Positions 45,101-57,211 of a DNA stretch of 64,000 nt are shown here, piece by piece. How positions within the stretch are numbered: the first letter of the stretch is position 1; every line of letters begins with the position of its first letter. A program made the position numbers and the translations under genes. The DNA is from Seminavis robusta (Eukaryota > Bacillariophyta > Bacillariophyceae > Naviculales > Naviculaceae). The notes beneath the pieces were generated by a model that ran no database searches, had not been told where the DNA came from, and saw nothing but the letters and a program-made list of their open reading frames with translations. Location of the stretch: positions 1 through 64,000 of the forward strand of contig CAICTM010000044.1 in the NCBI GenBank assembly GCA_903772945.1, written 5' to 3'.

Positions 45101-47705
45101 TTGAAAAATGTATGTGGATGAGTTCCCACATGATTGTCAACTGTGGTCCTTTAGTATTCTCAGATATTGGCTGAAAAATTGTCCTTTCCCATTGCAACAG
45201 AATGACAAGCATGGCTTCACCACCATGACCTATACCAACGTCCAGCAAAAAGCACAGTCTTGCATCACCGAAAAGCTTGCCAACCTCCATGCTGAATGTT
45301 ACGACAAAGCAGGAAACCAGCAAAATGCCAAGTACTATGAGTGCAGAGTGAAGAAGCAAGAGGAAGCAACAAATGAATGCGATCGGTTTGGGCCCATCCA
45401 GATAGGATTGGAGCTTGTCTTTGGAACTAACACAGCTCCTGGTTTCATCTGTGGGATCAAAGATGCGGTTGTAACTCATGGGGCTCTAATGCCAGGTTTG
45501 TACAAGAACACCAGGCTCTGAAGTCAGCTCTGAAGTCGGCCCATATCTTCATAACAGCAGTTGGAAACTCTTGACTCACTTTGCGCTTTCTTGTCAGGGA
45601 CCTGCTGTCTAGATGCTCCTTATGAGCGTCCAGGCAACGAGTACGTGTTTACATCCATAGTCAATCGGCAGATTGCCCCATTCTCACCATTTCATGCAAT
45701 CCTCACCTTCACCTTTCCTTTGTGGCATCTCACAGGTGGGGACATCCAGTAAGTTTGATGTTCTGTTGTATACTGCACTACTAGAGCCGAAATCTAACCA
45801 TTGAATGTTTCTTGAACCAGTTCCAATGTGGTAAAGTCTGTGGGAATCCAGGACCTTACTTGGCAGGTATCAACAAGGAAGCCTGCGATGCTCAAGGTGG
45901 CACATGGTGCCCTACTCCTGTTAATTGCAATGTCCTAAAGACATGTGTTGCAGACCTCATTTCCCAAGCTGGCGCCGCTGCTGATAACACTCCTGCATTC
46001 CTGCAGTATTTAGATGCAGCACCCAAAATTGCAGATGTAACAGATCTCCAGCAGTGCGGCCGGGCAAGGGCTTATTTTGGCTTTGTAAGTTCATGGTCTC
46101 AAAGTAACTGAAATGGGATTGTGTCTCAACACGGCTCTTTTGTTTCTGGGTGCACTGCAGGATGAACTATTTGTCAATGATGCTCAGGCAAGTTTGCACA
46201 CCAGCTCAATCTCTTTACTCGTATGACCGAATGACTTTCTCTAACGTTTTATCCCCAAAAAGATTTGTGATGACATTAAACAGCTGAAGTACACAGTGGA
46301 TTTCACCTTTTTGGATGAGTTTCTCAAACAAGGATCACCTGCCCCTGGAACTAAAAGTGGGGCTCCAAACTTGCAACTCACGCCACCTGACCGGAGTGAG
46401 TGCTGCTTGCACTACAGAACCTGCTGTTGCTGTTTTATGACACTTGACCACTCATGCTGTGCTTTCCTGATTCAGCCAAATCTAAATCCCCGCCAGTTAA
46501 AGACAACAAGGGCATGAAGTTGTTTTTGTATGGGTTGAGGTAAGCTGAGAGTGCTGAAGAACAGTTCCTCCATGCATAGTTGTTCAGTTTACTCCCATTC
46601 AATTCCATTCCATTCCATACCATCCCCCTGCCATCCATGCCCATTCCATTTAGTGAGGCCAAAAGTGGCATGGATTATGTTGTTTCACTGATAGATGATA
46701 CAGAGTGTCCTTGTGACCCTGTTTGCATTTCTAGTAACATTTGTAAGGTGACCAAAGCGGTTGCCAAAAAGATAACAAGAATCATCCTGAAGATTCTCTC
46801 CAAGGTATGTGCATTTGAAACCCCCTCAAGGTTTTATGCCACTATAAGTGCTCACTGCCACCATAAACCGGTACGGGATTGTGCCTGGGGTTTGTTTGAT
46901 TACACAGGCCCATGATGTTTTCGCCAACTTGTACGACATCTTTTCAGAGGAACCGGCTAAGGTGGAGTCCCAGGTATGTAACCAAAGCCGCCCTTTTTGA
47001 TGCCTCTGCAAGTTGACTAAACCCATGCATGTTATGCGCCACTTTCAGGAAAATACTGCCGTGCTCTACGAAAACATGCAGATGACAGCTGACTACCTCG
47101 TTGGGATCCGAAATGATCTGAATACGAAATGTGGGGTCCGTCGTCTTGAAGAAATCGCTGATGGTGGCTCTCATGGCATCCATCACAATACCTCGTCGAC
47201 TGTATCCCTGATCAAAGCGGAGCTCAAGATGCTTAAAGACTCGGTGCAGACCATGGAACAGTCCATTTCTGAGATGCACGAGTCCATGCACGGATCTCTG
47301 GAAGCCTTCATGGCTGAAACGCGCGAAGCGTTGCGTAAAGAGATTGGAATCATCAAGGCGAGTAATCCCAGCCTTCTACCCCAGACAATGACCAGAGATG
47401 CTCCAGTGCCAACGTTCCAGTGTGAGGTGAAGGTCATGCCTGACAACATGAAATGCATCATTGCACTTTCAACTTTGGATGGCGCTCTCGTGGAAGCTGA
47501 CTTTGCGATAACCAGGATTGGTGGCAGTCATCAGAAAGATCAAGTCACAGTTGTCTTTCGCAGAACCGACTTGGAACCCGGCAAGGTCGTCCTGTGCATT
47601 GAAGATGAAGACCCCGTCACCACCACCAAAGTTGTGTTTGTCAGGGCAACTCCAGTTGACGGCTCCATCGCTCAGGTGGCCAACAAAATTGTGTCGTTTG
47701 ATTAA
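42134..47705 (+). CDS. Large secreted protein with four Cys-rich PCGCF repeats, 15 exons
   Basis: Unrecognised protein of 1,448 residues. Exons: 42134-43335, 43436-43445, 43530-44797, 44878-44958, 45037-45109, 45201-45495, 45598-45640, 45736-45748, 45821-46084, 46161-46187, 46263-46395, 46476-46539, 46654-46804, 46908-46973, 47049-47705. All joins keep frame. Exons 2 and 8 are 10 and 13 nt. Intron 10 starts with GC (CAG|GCAAGT); the others are GT-AG. The first ATG is at 42134 and a hydrophobic signal or anchor lies at residues about 20-45. A basic, His/Arg/Asp-rich stretch follows (about 195-270). Four repeats of about 75 residues fill 500-860, each with PCGCF, then STRTTxCxN and a final VCK or VCY. 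A Cys-rich middle and a coiled-coil-like end (residues about 1260-1310) follow. Probably a secreted or cell-surface protein; function unknown. Confidence 0.85.
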
Positions 47706-48529
47706 TGAGAGTGCCGGCGGCGATGTAGAGATTAGAGATCTGCCCGCTCCTCCCCAGGAGCATTCTTCCTTGCTCCTCCACCCCATTGTTGTAGCTCCTC
47801 TGACTGAGGTGTTTGACCCACAAAGAAACGAAGAAAGAAAAAAAGAAAAAAACGAAAGAAAGATTTATGCATTGCATTTTATTATTAAAAAAGAGAATTC
47901 TAAAGAAATGTGTTGTTGTGTGAAGCTTCTAGCTAGCTACTAGCTAGCTAGCTAGTAGTGCGGCTCAATGCCATGTTGTCGGTTCGCGCACTCGTCTAGC
48001 TAGCTAGCGACACCGTCGCATTCAATCCGTGTGCCTGAGGGTTCAATCATTGCATCGTTTTGCTTGTTTTAGCAATTTGCCAGTTTGTGCGCTGCTGTCC
48101 ATGCAGTACGGTAATTCACACTTCTTGTAGCATTTGCTTGACCCGCGCTCTTATCTCGTACAGTACCGTGCTCTTGAAGATTACAAGAATGGTCAAAATA
48201 GATTCAAAATTTCGGTTTTTTGCGTCGGAATGTTTTGATTTCCAGAATCAAATCGAATAATCGAATGAATCGAATCCCGAATGATCACTTTTCAAAGTAT
48301 AACAGGGTAGTACACCCTAATTCTTTGGTTTCGGCGCGAGACGTGGATTCACTTGCATCCAGGTGGAAAGTGGAAAACCAACTCGCCAGGCAAAGGCAGA
48401 GCCCGAGAGCCTGAGAGCGACCGAGGACTGGACGGCCCAAAGCCCCCGCTTTTACGCGAGCTCCTTGCAAGTTGTACTGCAGGAGCGGCAGACCAAGACA
48501 GCAAGACGTCGCATCGAGGAAAAGGAAAG
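47706..48529. other. Intergenic region with CTAG-rich palindromes
   Basis: 3' region of the large secreted gene, then upstream region of the next gene. GCTAGCTA-type runs occupy 47928-47960 and 47996-48008. An AATCGAAT run lies near 48245-48270. The frame from 48353 has no ATG before 48530, so it was not used as the start. Confidence 0.5.
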
Positions 48530-51369
48530 ATGTACCAAAGCAGTGTTCGATCTGGCGGGGGCATGCCCGTGACTTCGCAAGATGAGATCTTTCCGACGGC
48601 TGTTGCCACGGCCTTGCCGTCCTCTACTACCATGACGCATGATACCCCTGTTGTGACATTGCCATATCCCAGAGAGAGGCCCCCACCACTCACAGATATT
48701 GGTGGCGACAGGAGAGACTCTTCTGGTTTGTTGGCTACTCAACCAAGTGCCACCCACAGCAGCGTCCTCGACCTGCGAACAGGACCAAGGATCGCTTCCA
48801 ACACCAACAATCACGAGGATCAAGAGCTCCAAATTCCAGTGCGACCCCGTGGAACCGTATGGACTGACACTATGATCGGCTTGAAGACACGCGGAATGCA
48901 GGATGAATGCTCTGGGATTTCTGCTGCCACAGGACCCACTGATGTACTAACGACAACCACAACTTCCGGACACGAACAACAACAAGAACAGCAGCGACGG
49001 CAGCTGCAACAGCAACAAGCAGAGAGCTCTCAAGCAGAACCGCTATTGACAACACACAGCGAGCAATCACATCAGCAGAATCATCAAGATGACAGACCAT
49101 CAACAATAAACTTTAGCACCGGCAATGGCAGAGTTCTGACATTCACGATGAAAGGATTTTGGGTTTGGACTGCTGCTGCATGCTGCTTTTTCCTCTTGCT
49201 GATTGTCATTGTTCCGGCAGTTGTGATTGCAGTGATTCTGAAGAATGATCAGGCAGTTTCCAATACAGAGCTCCCCGTAAGGCCGACCGGTTCGCCAACC
49301 TACCAGCCCACCCATGAAATAGCATCGAGCAACCCGTCCATTCCTACAGGAACCAGGGACTTTCCAACAGCAACAGGCATGCCCACTGCTTCGACAAACC
49401 CGTCTCTCGATACTCACCATCCAACGACGAAAGATCCAACAAATGATGGCCCTGTGATTACAAAAATCCCAAGTGCAGTCAGTCCAACTAGTAGTGCCCC
49501 AGACACGGCGACGACGGTTCCTTCACTTGCCGCCACACTAGAAACCAATCCATTGGGCGACAATTTCCTTTTGGATCTTGGAAAGGATATCCTTCTGACA
49601 GTAGAAGAAGCCGAGTCACTTTGTCCTCTGTTGTACGAGGTCCTTCTTCTTTGTGTTCAAACTGAATGCAGCAACTTTGTGGAGGTCTGTCCGACATCGT
49701 CGGATTCACCCTCGCAAGGTAATTCAGGCTGTATCTTGCAAGTGAATCGAATCACATCGTTGCTCTGACTCATCCTTTCTCGTTTCACAAACTCAGGAGA
49801 TCTTGGCTGTGGCAGCATTTCCGAGACTATTTGCAAGACATACAGCAGGACAGGTTGTTGCATGATGGACTGTTTAACGGAAATGCGCGCCTTGGCAATC
49901 TGTGTGATCGATGACACCATCGCCGGAACGAAGCCCTTGGCTTGCAACGGTCCTGTTTGCCAGTCGCGCGGACAAGGCGACACGTCGTTTCCCATATCCG
50001 GTCAGACAACTTCCAACACGGGCAGTCCTGCAGTTGTCGACATCAGCCCCACACAGAGCCCCGCAACCTTGGATCCTTCCACAAAGAATCCCACGGCAAC
50101 CCCCAAAACTTCAACGACAACCAATCCAACTGCGGGGCTTTCCACATCATCTCCTACTCTCACCGATAGCCCCACAACGCCAAGGCCATCACTGGCACCC
50201 ACTGCGACTCCAACTCTCACCGATAGCCCCACAACGCCAAAGCCATCACTGGCACCCACAGCAATTACTGGTACCCCAACAACAGACTATCCAACCACTG
50301 GAAATCCCACAACAAGCAATCCAACCGCTGGAAATCCCAAGACCTCAAGCCCCACCTCTCTTTGGCCGACTACGCCGCCCACTTCTACTGGCACGACAGA
50401 GGCGGCTTCGACTTCCATCTCGAGCCCTGTCAATACATACGACCCCAGACTGTTGCCAGACTTTGACATTTGTCGCGAACATGCTGATTGTGGAGGAGGC
50501 ACCTGTGCTTTGGGTGGCACTGCTGGGTCCTATATTTGCTGCCCAAATGGTCAACTGTCAGCTGAGTCATCTTCCTATTGCAGTGGCCTACCCATTGGCA
50601 CCAGCTGTGGTTTCACTTATATGTCCTACAACTCCATCTGTGCTAGTGGCCTCTGTATCAATGATGTGTGTGTTAGCGAGCCACTGGAGGACTACGCTGC
50701 CTGCGGAGAACATGCTGATTGCAGAACAGGGGCATGTGCTTTGGATGGTACCGCTGGGTCCTATATGTGCTGCCCAAATGGTCAACTGTCAGCTGAGTCA
50801 TCTTCCTACTGTGGTGGCCTACCCATTGGCACCAGCTGTGGTTTCACTTACATTTCCTACAACTCCATCTGTGCTAGTGGCCTCTGCATCAATGATGAGT
50901 GTGTGGGTGAGGCACTTGAGGACTACTCTCCATGTGCAGAAAATGCAGATTGCCGCACAGGGGTGTGTGCTTGGATGGCACCGCTGGGTCCTATATTTGC
51001 TGCCCGGATGGTCAGCTGTCGGCTGAGTCAGCCTCCTATTGTGGTGGCCTTCCTATTGGGACCAGCTGTGGTGTCACTTATGTTTCTTATAATTCAATTT
51101 GTGCAAGTGGACTATGTATCAATGATGCATGTGTGGGTGAGGCGCTGGACGACAACTCTTTCTGTTCAGAAGATGCCGATTGCAAATCAGGGGCTTGTGC
51201 TTTGAACGGCACCACCGGACCCAGCATTTGCTGCCCCAATGGTCAAAAGTCCACTGAGTCATCTTCCTATTGTGGGGGCCTTCCACCGGGAACAAGCTGT
51301 GGTTTTGGTTACATTTCCTTCAACTCCATTTGTGCAAGCAATATTTGCATCAACGACGTTTGTAAATAA
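48530..51369 (+). CDS. Single-pass membrane protein with four Cys-rich repeats (one frameshift)
   Basis: Probable cell-surface protein. Two exons (48530-49718, 49797-51369; 78-bp GT-AG intron). A long cytosolic-like, Gln-rich N-terminus precedes one membrane segment (about residues 205-233, FWVWTAAACCFFLLLIVIVP). Outside it come Thr/Pro-rich linkers (TLTDSPTTPRPSLAPT twice), a Cys-rich block, and four tandem repeats of about 75 residues from about 50470. Each repeat contains ADCxxGxCAL, YICCPNGQLSAESSSYC, GLPIGTSCGF, SYNSICASGLCIND. In the third repeat the frame shifts at 50971-50972: other repeats have TGTGCTTTGGATGG, here one T is missing. The fourth repeat continues in the new frame to a stop at 51367-51369. 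This may be a base-calling error in a T run. Ligand and role unknown. Confidence 0.8.
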
Positions 51370-52259
51370 AGTGCTATAACTATACACCGCCAACTGCCAA
51401 CTTCACCAGATACAAGAGGCCAGAAGAGCCTTTGAAAAGGGCATCGCGAAGGAAGCCAAGCCAAAATACGCTCACAATCTCAGGTCCCCAAAATCTCGAA
51501 CAATGCACCCATTCAAAAATTGACGTGCTACTGCAGATAGTTGTCGTACTGTACCGGTAGGTGTTCGAGCCTTCTATTCGCCGCCAAACTATCGCACCCT
51601 TCTACTAGTAGTCTTTCAATTCAAGTACTGGTGTCTTGGTGATCCCCGGGCCAGGCTTCGACGATCTTCGCCTTCGTCGCCTGGCCTCAAGCGAGTGGAG
51701 CGCAAGAAGTTCGTCTCGGTGCTCTCAGCCAGTGTGCAGCATGCCACGAGCGAAGCGCAACCCGTCGTCCGTACCAACCCTACCGTACCCTTGAAGCAAC
51801 CTCGGTACCAGATCCGTTGCAGCCCAGCCAGACCACCAATCTCGAAATCAACCAACACGCGCTGAAACAATTTAGACTTGCCCATCAGGTGCCTATACCG
51901 GCACTGCAAAAGAATAGCGTGGCATTCGATAATTACTACATGTATAGCTAGTCCCCGATTTGTACGAGACAGGACATTGCGGGTCCACAGAGCGAACAGC
52001 AAAATGCACTCAAACGGAGGCATGCGTTGCTCCATATACTGGCGCATAGCCGATGGCGCCGTCATATTCCATTTCTAGATTTTCAGGCAGCAGCCAAAAC
52101 GACGATCGAGTCGAGACCAAGGTATTCTCCACGGGTTTTTGTATATTGGTCAATTTCTACTTTTTTATTGTGTTTGTCGTCTTGGCGGTTGTCATCGCTG
52201 CTGTTTACAATGGATATATAGGCTCTGCCTCGTCATTTCATTCCTTTTCAACACTTGGT
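51370..52259. other. Intergenic region
   Basis: A 149-codon open frame on the minus strand (51616-52065) has no recognisable motif and no splice support. A TACCGGTA palindrome lies at 51553. No RNA gene recognised. Confidence 0.4.
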
Positions 52260-53236
52260 TTACTCCGTCTTTTTTCCACCAGTTCCATTAATGTCCAAGT
52301 AGGGCAGCATGTAGGGACGAATGACTCCGGCATAAATGGACTGGGCTCCCATAGTCTGAGGATGGTACAACCAAAGAATGAATCCTCCCTTGGTCAAAAA
52401 GTAAAAGGGAATGAGACGGGTCAAGAACCCAGCCATGCCTTCGATAATGCTGAAAAAGGCAAAAACCACCCAGTAGGTCAGCCTGAAAAAATTTGGATGG
52501 AAACAGCAAGCAAATGAAAATGAGGGTTTTGATCGATCGATGAAAAAGCAATGCGGCAGTAGTTTGCCAAATGACACAAGACACCCCGGACAAACGCACC
52601 ACTGAGTATCTTCTCCATTGTTTGCATCCATAGACTTGAAAGACATGTAGGCAGGGTAAACAAATCCAAGCAAATCAACAATCAGTTTGGCTCCTCCCAA
52701 AAGGATCAAAAGTCCAGACATAATTGTGCAAAAGGCAAGGAAAAAATAAACCTTGGAGTAGCCAGTCTTTTCTTCCAGTTCTTTCAGTTTGTCTATTGTC
52801 ATTGTTGTCGTGTTCATAGAGGTTGATGGTGGAGTGGAGCGTGTGATGGGCAGAGGAAGGTAAGAGGTGGGACGACACAGACAGTGAGAAAACAGAAACA
52901 AGCCAAAAGAACGAGAACCCCAAAGTACGACAGAAGATACGGAAGATCCTATCCACGTTGCTGAAGCGCTCAACCCCATCGACCACAAATGTTCATCGCG
53001 GTCCCTCGCATGACAATCCATCAGCAGAAGGGCTTCCTCCAATCTCATCCAAAGGCCACTCCGCCTGTACCGCTCGCGGCAACACATCTCACGCGCGCAT
53101 TGTTTGGTCGAACAGATCTTTCACTCCAATCCAGAATTTCTCTCGAGCACATACCATATTGCGTAAGGGCGGGGTACTGGGCGATGAACTCATCAACCTT
53201 TTCGATTCCTTGCTGTACTTGCGGTGGGAGCGCCAT
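52260..53236 (-). CDS. TB2/DP1/HVA22 (REEP5-like) ER-shaping protein
   Basis: Membrane-curving protein of the tubular endoplasmic reticulum, 165 residues. Three exons: 53236-53155, 52792-52600, 52482-52260. The donor GTGCGT at 52599-52594 was chosen because it restores the family motif QWLTYWVVFA across the second intron. The N-terminus is hydrophilic (MALPPQVQQGIEKVDEFIAQ). EEKTGYSKVY leads into two hairpin-type hydrophobic stretches, and GFVYPAYMSFK and RLIPFYFLTKGGFILWLYHP are the family's signature blocks. The length matches REEP5/Yop1 proteins. All three junctions agree in phase. Confidence 0.93.
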
Positions 53237-53967
53237 TTCGAAGAGACTATTGCTTGTTGCTTGGCTGTTTTGATTGGGTTTGATGTCCTTGCGGCTGTCT
53301 GAAAAAAATTAATGATTCAAAGCCAAGTGTGGTGGTGAGAATGGCTGTTCTTTGACTTTGGTCGTTCTAAGATTTCATTCGTTCTTGCAAGTGTTCTTTG
53401 TCATCTGGCCCTCGCTCCTGGGATCGCCCGCAGGCCTGAACGGAAATGCTTCCAATGATTTTGCGCTTCTGCACATCGTGGATATATAAAGATCGTGGAG
53501 GACAACCAAGACACACAATCCCGATGATCACTCTCAACCAATACAACACAACACAACACAACACAACTGTATGCATGCTGTAACGATAGCTTGTTTTGCA
53601 GCTATCTAGCTAGCCAAGGGAGAGCCTGACTTGTACTGAAGCAAAGTAAAACATCTTCGTGAGACTACTGTACATCAGGAGGAGGCGCAATCAATGATGC
53701 AAGTCAAATCGGAGAGTTCAAGGAAATCTGCACCCTTTCTCCTTCCGCTGCCGCAAAGTATTTCCGTACCATTTCCAAAGAGGTGCTTGCATCTGCCGTT
53801 CCCGACAATTGTTTCAGTACGAGATCATGCTCGCCGCGGGCTGTCAAACGAATTTAATCCATCAAATCTATAGTCCAACAATACTGGCAGGAGCCTCCAG
53901 ATCATCCTCAAGTTCTACATGTACATTACTTTTGATTGGAATAGCTGTGTTGTCATACTACGCTGTA
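53237..53967. other. Intergenic region
   Basis: Upstream of the REEP gene, with an ACACAACACAACACAAC run at about 53547-53564, and downstream of ArgRS. CTAGCTAGC lies at 53605-53613. No gene was recognised. Confidence 0.45.
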
Positions 53968-56715
53968 CTACAGACGCTCCACTGTTTGAATGCCGAGCAA
54001 GTTCAGAATCAATCGAATTGTCCCAGCTGTGGCCGTGCACAGCGTCAGACGGCTGGCTTTCAGTTCCGGGGTATCCGCATTGTTGACAGAGCAAGCTCCG
54101 TAAAACTGCGCAAGATACAAGCAAACAAACAACAAAGATTCTGTCAGTATTTCTTCTCTGCGATGACCTCCTAACCATTATTTCATGGTATGGATTCAAC
54201 GTTCCCGCTGTGGTAGCAGTCTCACCTGATTGAACTTTTGACTCGTCTGAAAGAGGTATTCACAAAGCTTGTGAGGGTACAAGCTTTGCTCCACATCATT
54301 GATCAAATCCGGCAATTTCACCAAGTTTCGGATCAGTTCCAGTTCGGTGTCGTGGGATATTATGACATCCGAGGCCTCCGGCCATTCAAAGTCGCCGTCG
54401 CTACCTTCTTGGCCACTGGCTTTGCGAATGATACCACAAATACGGGCGTATGCATACAGCATGTACGGAGCCGTGTTCCCATTGAGACTCAACATGCGTT
54501 CGTAGCTGAAGCGGTAGTTGGATTCCCGGTTCATGGAAAGATCGGCATATTTGACGGCGGCAATACCCACGATAGTGGCAACACGGTCGATTCGCTCCGC
54601 AAACGCCGCGTCGCTGCTGTCTTCGTTGCGCGACTTGAGATCGTCCCCTGCAATTCGAACTGCTTCGTTCAGTAAGTCTTTTAGCTTGACTGTGTCACCG
54701 GACCGAGTGGCAAACTTTTTGCCGTCCTCGCCTTGTACCAAGCCAAAGGGAACGTGCTCGAGCGAAACGGAATCGGGTATAAACGATGCCTTTCTAGCAG
54801 CCTGAAAGACCATGTCAAAATGCTGTGCTTGTCCTGAATCCGTAACATACAAGACACGATCAGCCTCTTCTCCTCCCTCGGAGGCAGCGATGGTTGTGCG
54901 TTGTCGAATTGCCGCTAGATCGGTCGTAGCATAGTTGAAGCCGCCGTCGGACTTTTGAACCAAGATGGGAAGAGGACTGCCGTCACGGGCTTCGTACTGA
55001 GAAGCGACCATTGCAAATACAATGAACCGGCCAAACAGGTCATGATCAGCGAGAGAAATCCTTCAAGTTGCGAATGTGCATACAATAGAGATCAACTTAC
55101 ACCTTCCAGGTAGACCACCTTGGCGCCGTTACTCTCCACTGCCAGCTCTTGCTTTTCCAAGTCTTCGACTACACCAGACAACAGCGGATTGTAGAATGAT
55201 TCTCCTCGTTCTTCGAGACCCTTAATGTTCAACACGTCATAGATCTGCACACACAGACAAAGACACAAGAAGAATGGTAAGCGACCACCAATTTGGCAAA
55301 GAAGGAGAACCAATCTACCACAGTGAACGTACCTTTTGGTACTCTACTCGACTAGCCGCACACAGCGACTCCCAGGCAGCAATTTCTTCGGCATTCCCAG
55401 CCTGCAACTTGACAACTCCTTCCCGGGCCCTTGTCTTGAAATCTTCGTCTTCATCGAACCGTTTCTTCGCCGCCTTGTACAACATGACCAAATCACCCAG
55501 GTCGACATCCTGCGACGTTTCCTTGTTCAGTGCCGCAGGGTATTCGTCTCTCAAGTGTTCTACCAGCATTCCAAACTGGGTGCCCCAATCACCGACATGA
55601 TTGAGCCGGACAACGTCGTGTCCACAAAAGTCGAGAAGATTGCAGAGTGTGTCGCCAATAATGGTGGATCTCAAATGTCCCACGTGCATTTCCTTGGCAA
55701 TGTTGGGACTGCTATAGTCTACGACAATCTTTTTTTGGTTGGAAGTGGGCGGAATGGCCAATTTTCCTTGTGCATCTTGTGCCATGGCCCTGGCAGCGGC
55801 AGCCAAGTACTCTTGTTTGAATCTTAGATTGATAAAGCCCGGACCGGCAATCTCGGGTTCTTCCATGATATCTTGAATGTCCGGTCGGAGACGTTCCACA
55901 ATCTTGGTGGCACATTCTCTTGATTATATTCCAGTCAATAACAAACAAGGTAAGCAAGCAAGCAGTAAAATTGTTGAGAGATTGACCAAAGGAACAAACA
56001 CAATGGGATCGTATCTTTTTTCTTCCAACAATTCAGATGGAGCACACTTTTGCTATAGATAGCTGCGACTGGCCAGCTAGCTAGGTGATGCAATGTATCA
56101 CGAATGTATGTATGTATGAATGGATGTATGGACGTACCTTGGATTCATTCCCACAGCCTTGGCCAATCCCATGGCAGCGTTGCATTGATAATCCCCAAAA
56201 TCATCTCTGGTGGCCGGTGTCACCATGACATCTTCGTAGGAGAATGGTTTGGCAGCTGCCACGGCGGCATCGACAATGGCATTCTTTTCTTCTTTGGACA
56301 TGGTTGGTTCCTCTGGTTGTGGTTGCTGTTGTTCATCTTCTTCTGGCTGTTGTTTCTTCTTTTTCTTTTTCTTCTTTTTTGGTTTGTTGAGTTTGGCCAA
56401 GGCATTGCCTCGTGCAACTTCTTTGGGATCAAACAGATCGTTGAGACTTTTCACCACGGCAGTTCGGACCCAGTCAATCCCATAGAGCGATACATGGCTG
56501 CTGCTGCTGCTGCTGACCTTTTCGGATGTCGTTGTGGACAAGAACAATCTTGACTGTTTTGATGATGTTTGGTGAAAAAGAATGCGAGCGGTGATTGGTC
56601 TCACCATCACCGTCTTTGTTGTGGAGAATGCCGCAGTGTATCGGATGCTGACACCACACCATAGCATCATCATCATTATCATGAGTGTACTTGATAATAA
56701 TAATAATTGTCGCAT
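53968..56715 (-). CDS. Arginyl-tRNA synthetase, organelle-targeted
   Basis: Charges tRNA-Arg. Five exons (56715-56138, 55918-55333, 55244-55101, 54996-54226, 54105-53968) give 738 residues; all introns are GT-AG and in phase. The N-terminus is a signal peptide with Met-rich core ([21 protein letters not shown]) ending at TAAFST, the A-F motif of diatom plastid precursors, then a Ser-rich transit stretch. A nine-Lys tract followed by a Gln/Glu-rich linker comes before the catalytic part. Class I signatures: HVGH in [28 protein letters not shown], and the KMSKS-equivalent region [14 protein letters not shown]. The anticodon-binding end reads [19 protein letters not shown] plastid form is indicated; extra mitochondrial or cytosolic use is possible. 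Divergent from PEX19. Confidence 0.95.
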
Positions 56716-57211
56716 CGCTGTCTTATCTGTGGCGTGGGAGGAAAAACAGCTTCACTTATTCTGCAAAGACCAAGATGATGATGTGCGAGGAAAAGGGTCG
56801 ACTGCAAGTTTCAAGTTCCCTGCTCGCAAAGGAAAATCAAAGAGCTCCACTTCAGTACTAGCTAGCTAGAGTAAATGGTCAGTGGAGGATGGGTTGCTGC
56901 GATCGAACAATAATCAACACCATGCACACTCATTCATGTTGACGCCTCTTCGCAATAATTGGAGTGATGAGTTTCTGTTGTTGATTTTTGTGGTTTGGAG
57001 GCAACTGACGTCATTTCTTTTGGTTAAATGTGCGTCCTGTGGATCCCCTTCTCAAAAATCTTTCTTCGCCAAACCCGATTGAATTCCTTCCAACTCCAAC
57101 AAACCCAAATCCATCACCCCTAGCCTCTAGCCTACTAGTGTAATTCCATAGTAATCTATATATACCAACACAACAAACAACACATCGAACAGCATTCAGT
57201 TCGTATCGACC
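56716..57211. promoter_or_regulatory. Shared upstream region of ArgRS and PEX19
   Basis: 496 bp between divergent start codons. It contains CTAGCTAGC at about 56861-56869 and a TATATATA-like stretch (CTATATATACC) at about 57158-57168, some 45 bp before the PEX19 start, which is a candidate core element. Confidence 0.5.

Noticed and set aside
47930-48060. tRNA-like segment with GGTTCAAT
   Set aside because: No cloverleaf could be folded by eye; the area is a run of CTAG palindromes.
49911-51026. 371-codon frame overlapping the Cys-repeat gene
   Set aside because: It lies in another frame of the Thr/Pro-rich and repeat region and lacks the conserved Cys pattern.
51616-52065. 149-codon open frame on the minus strand
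   Set aside because: No motif, irregular composition, no splice or start support.
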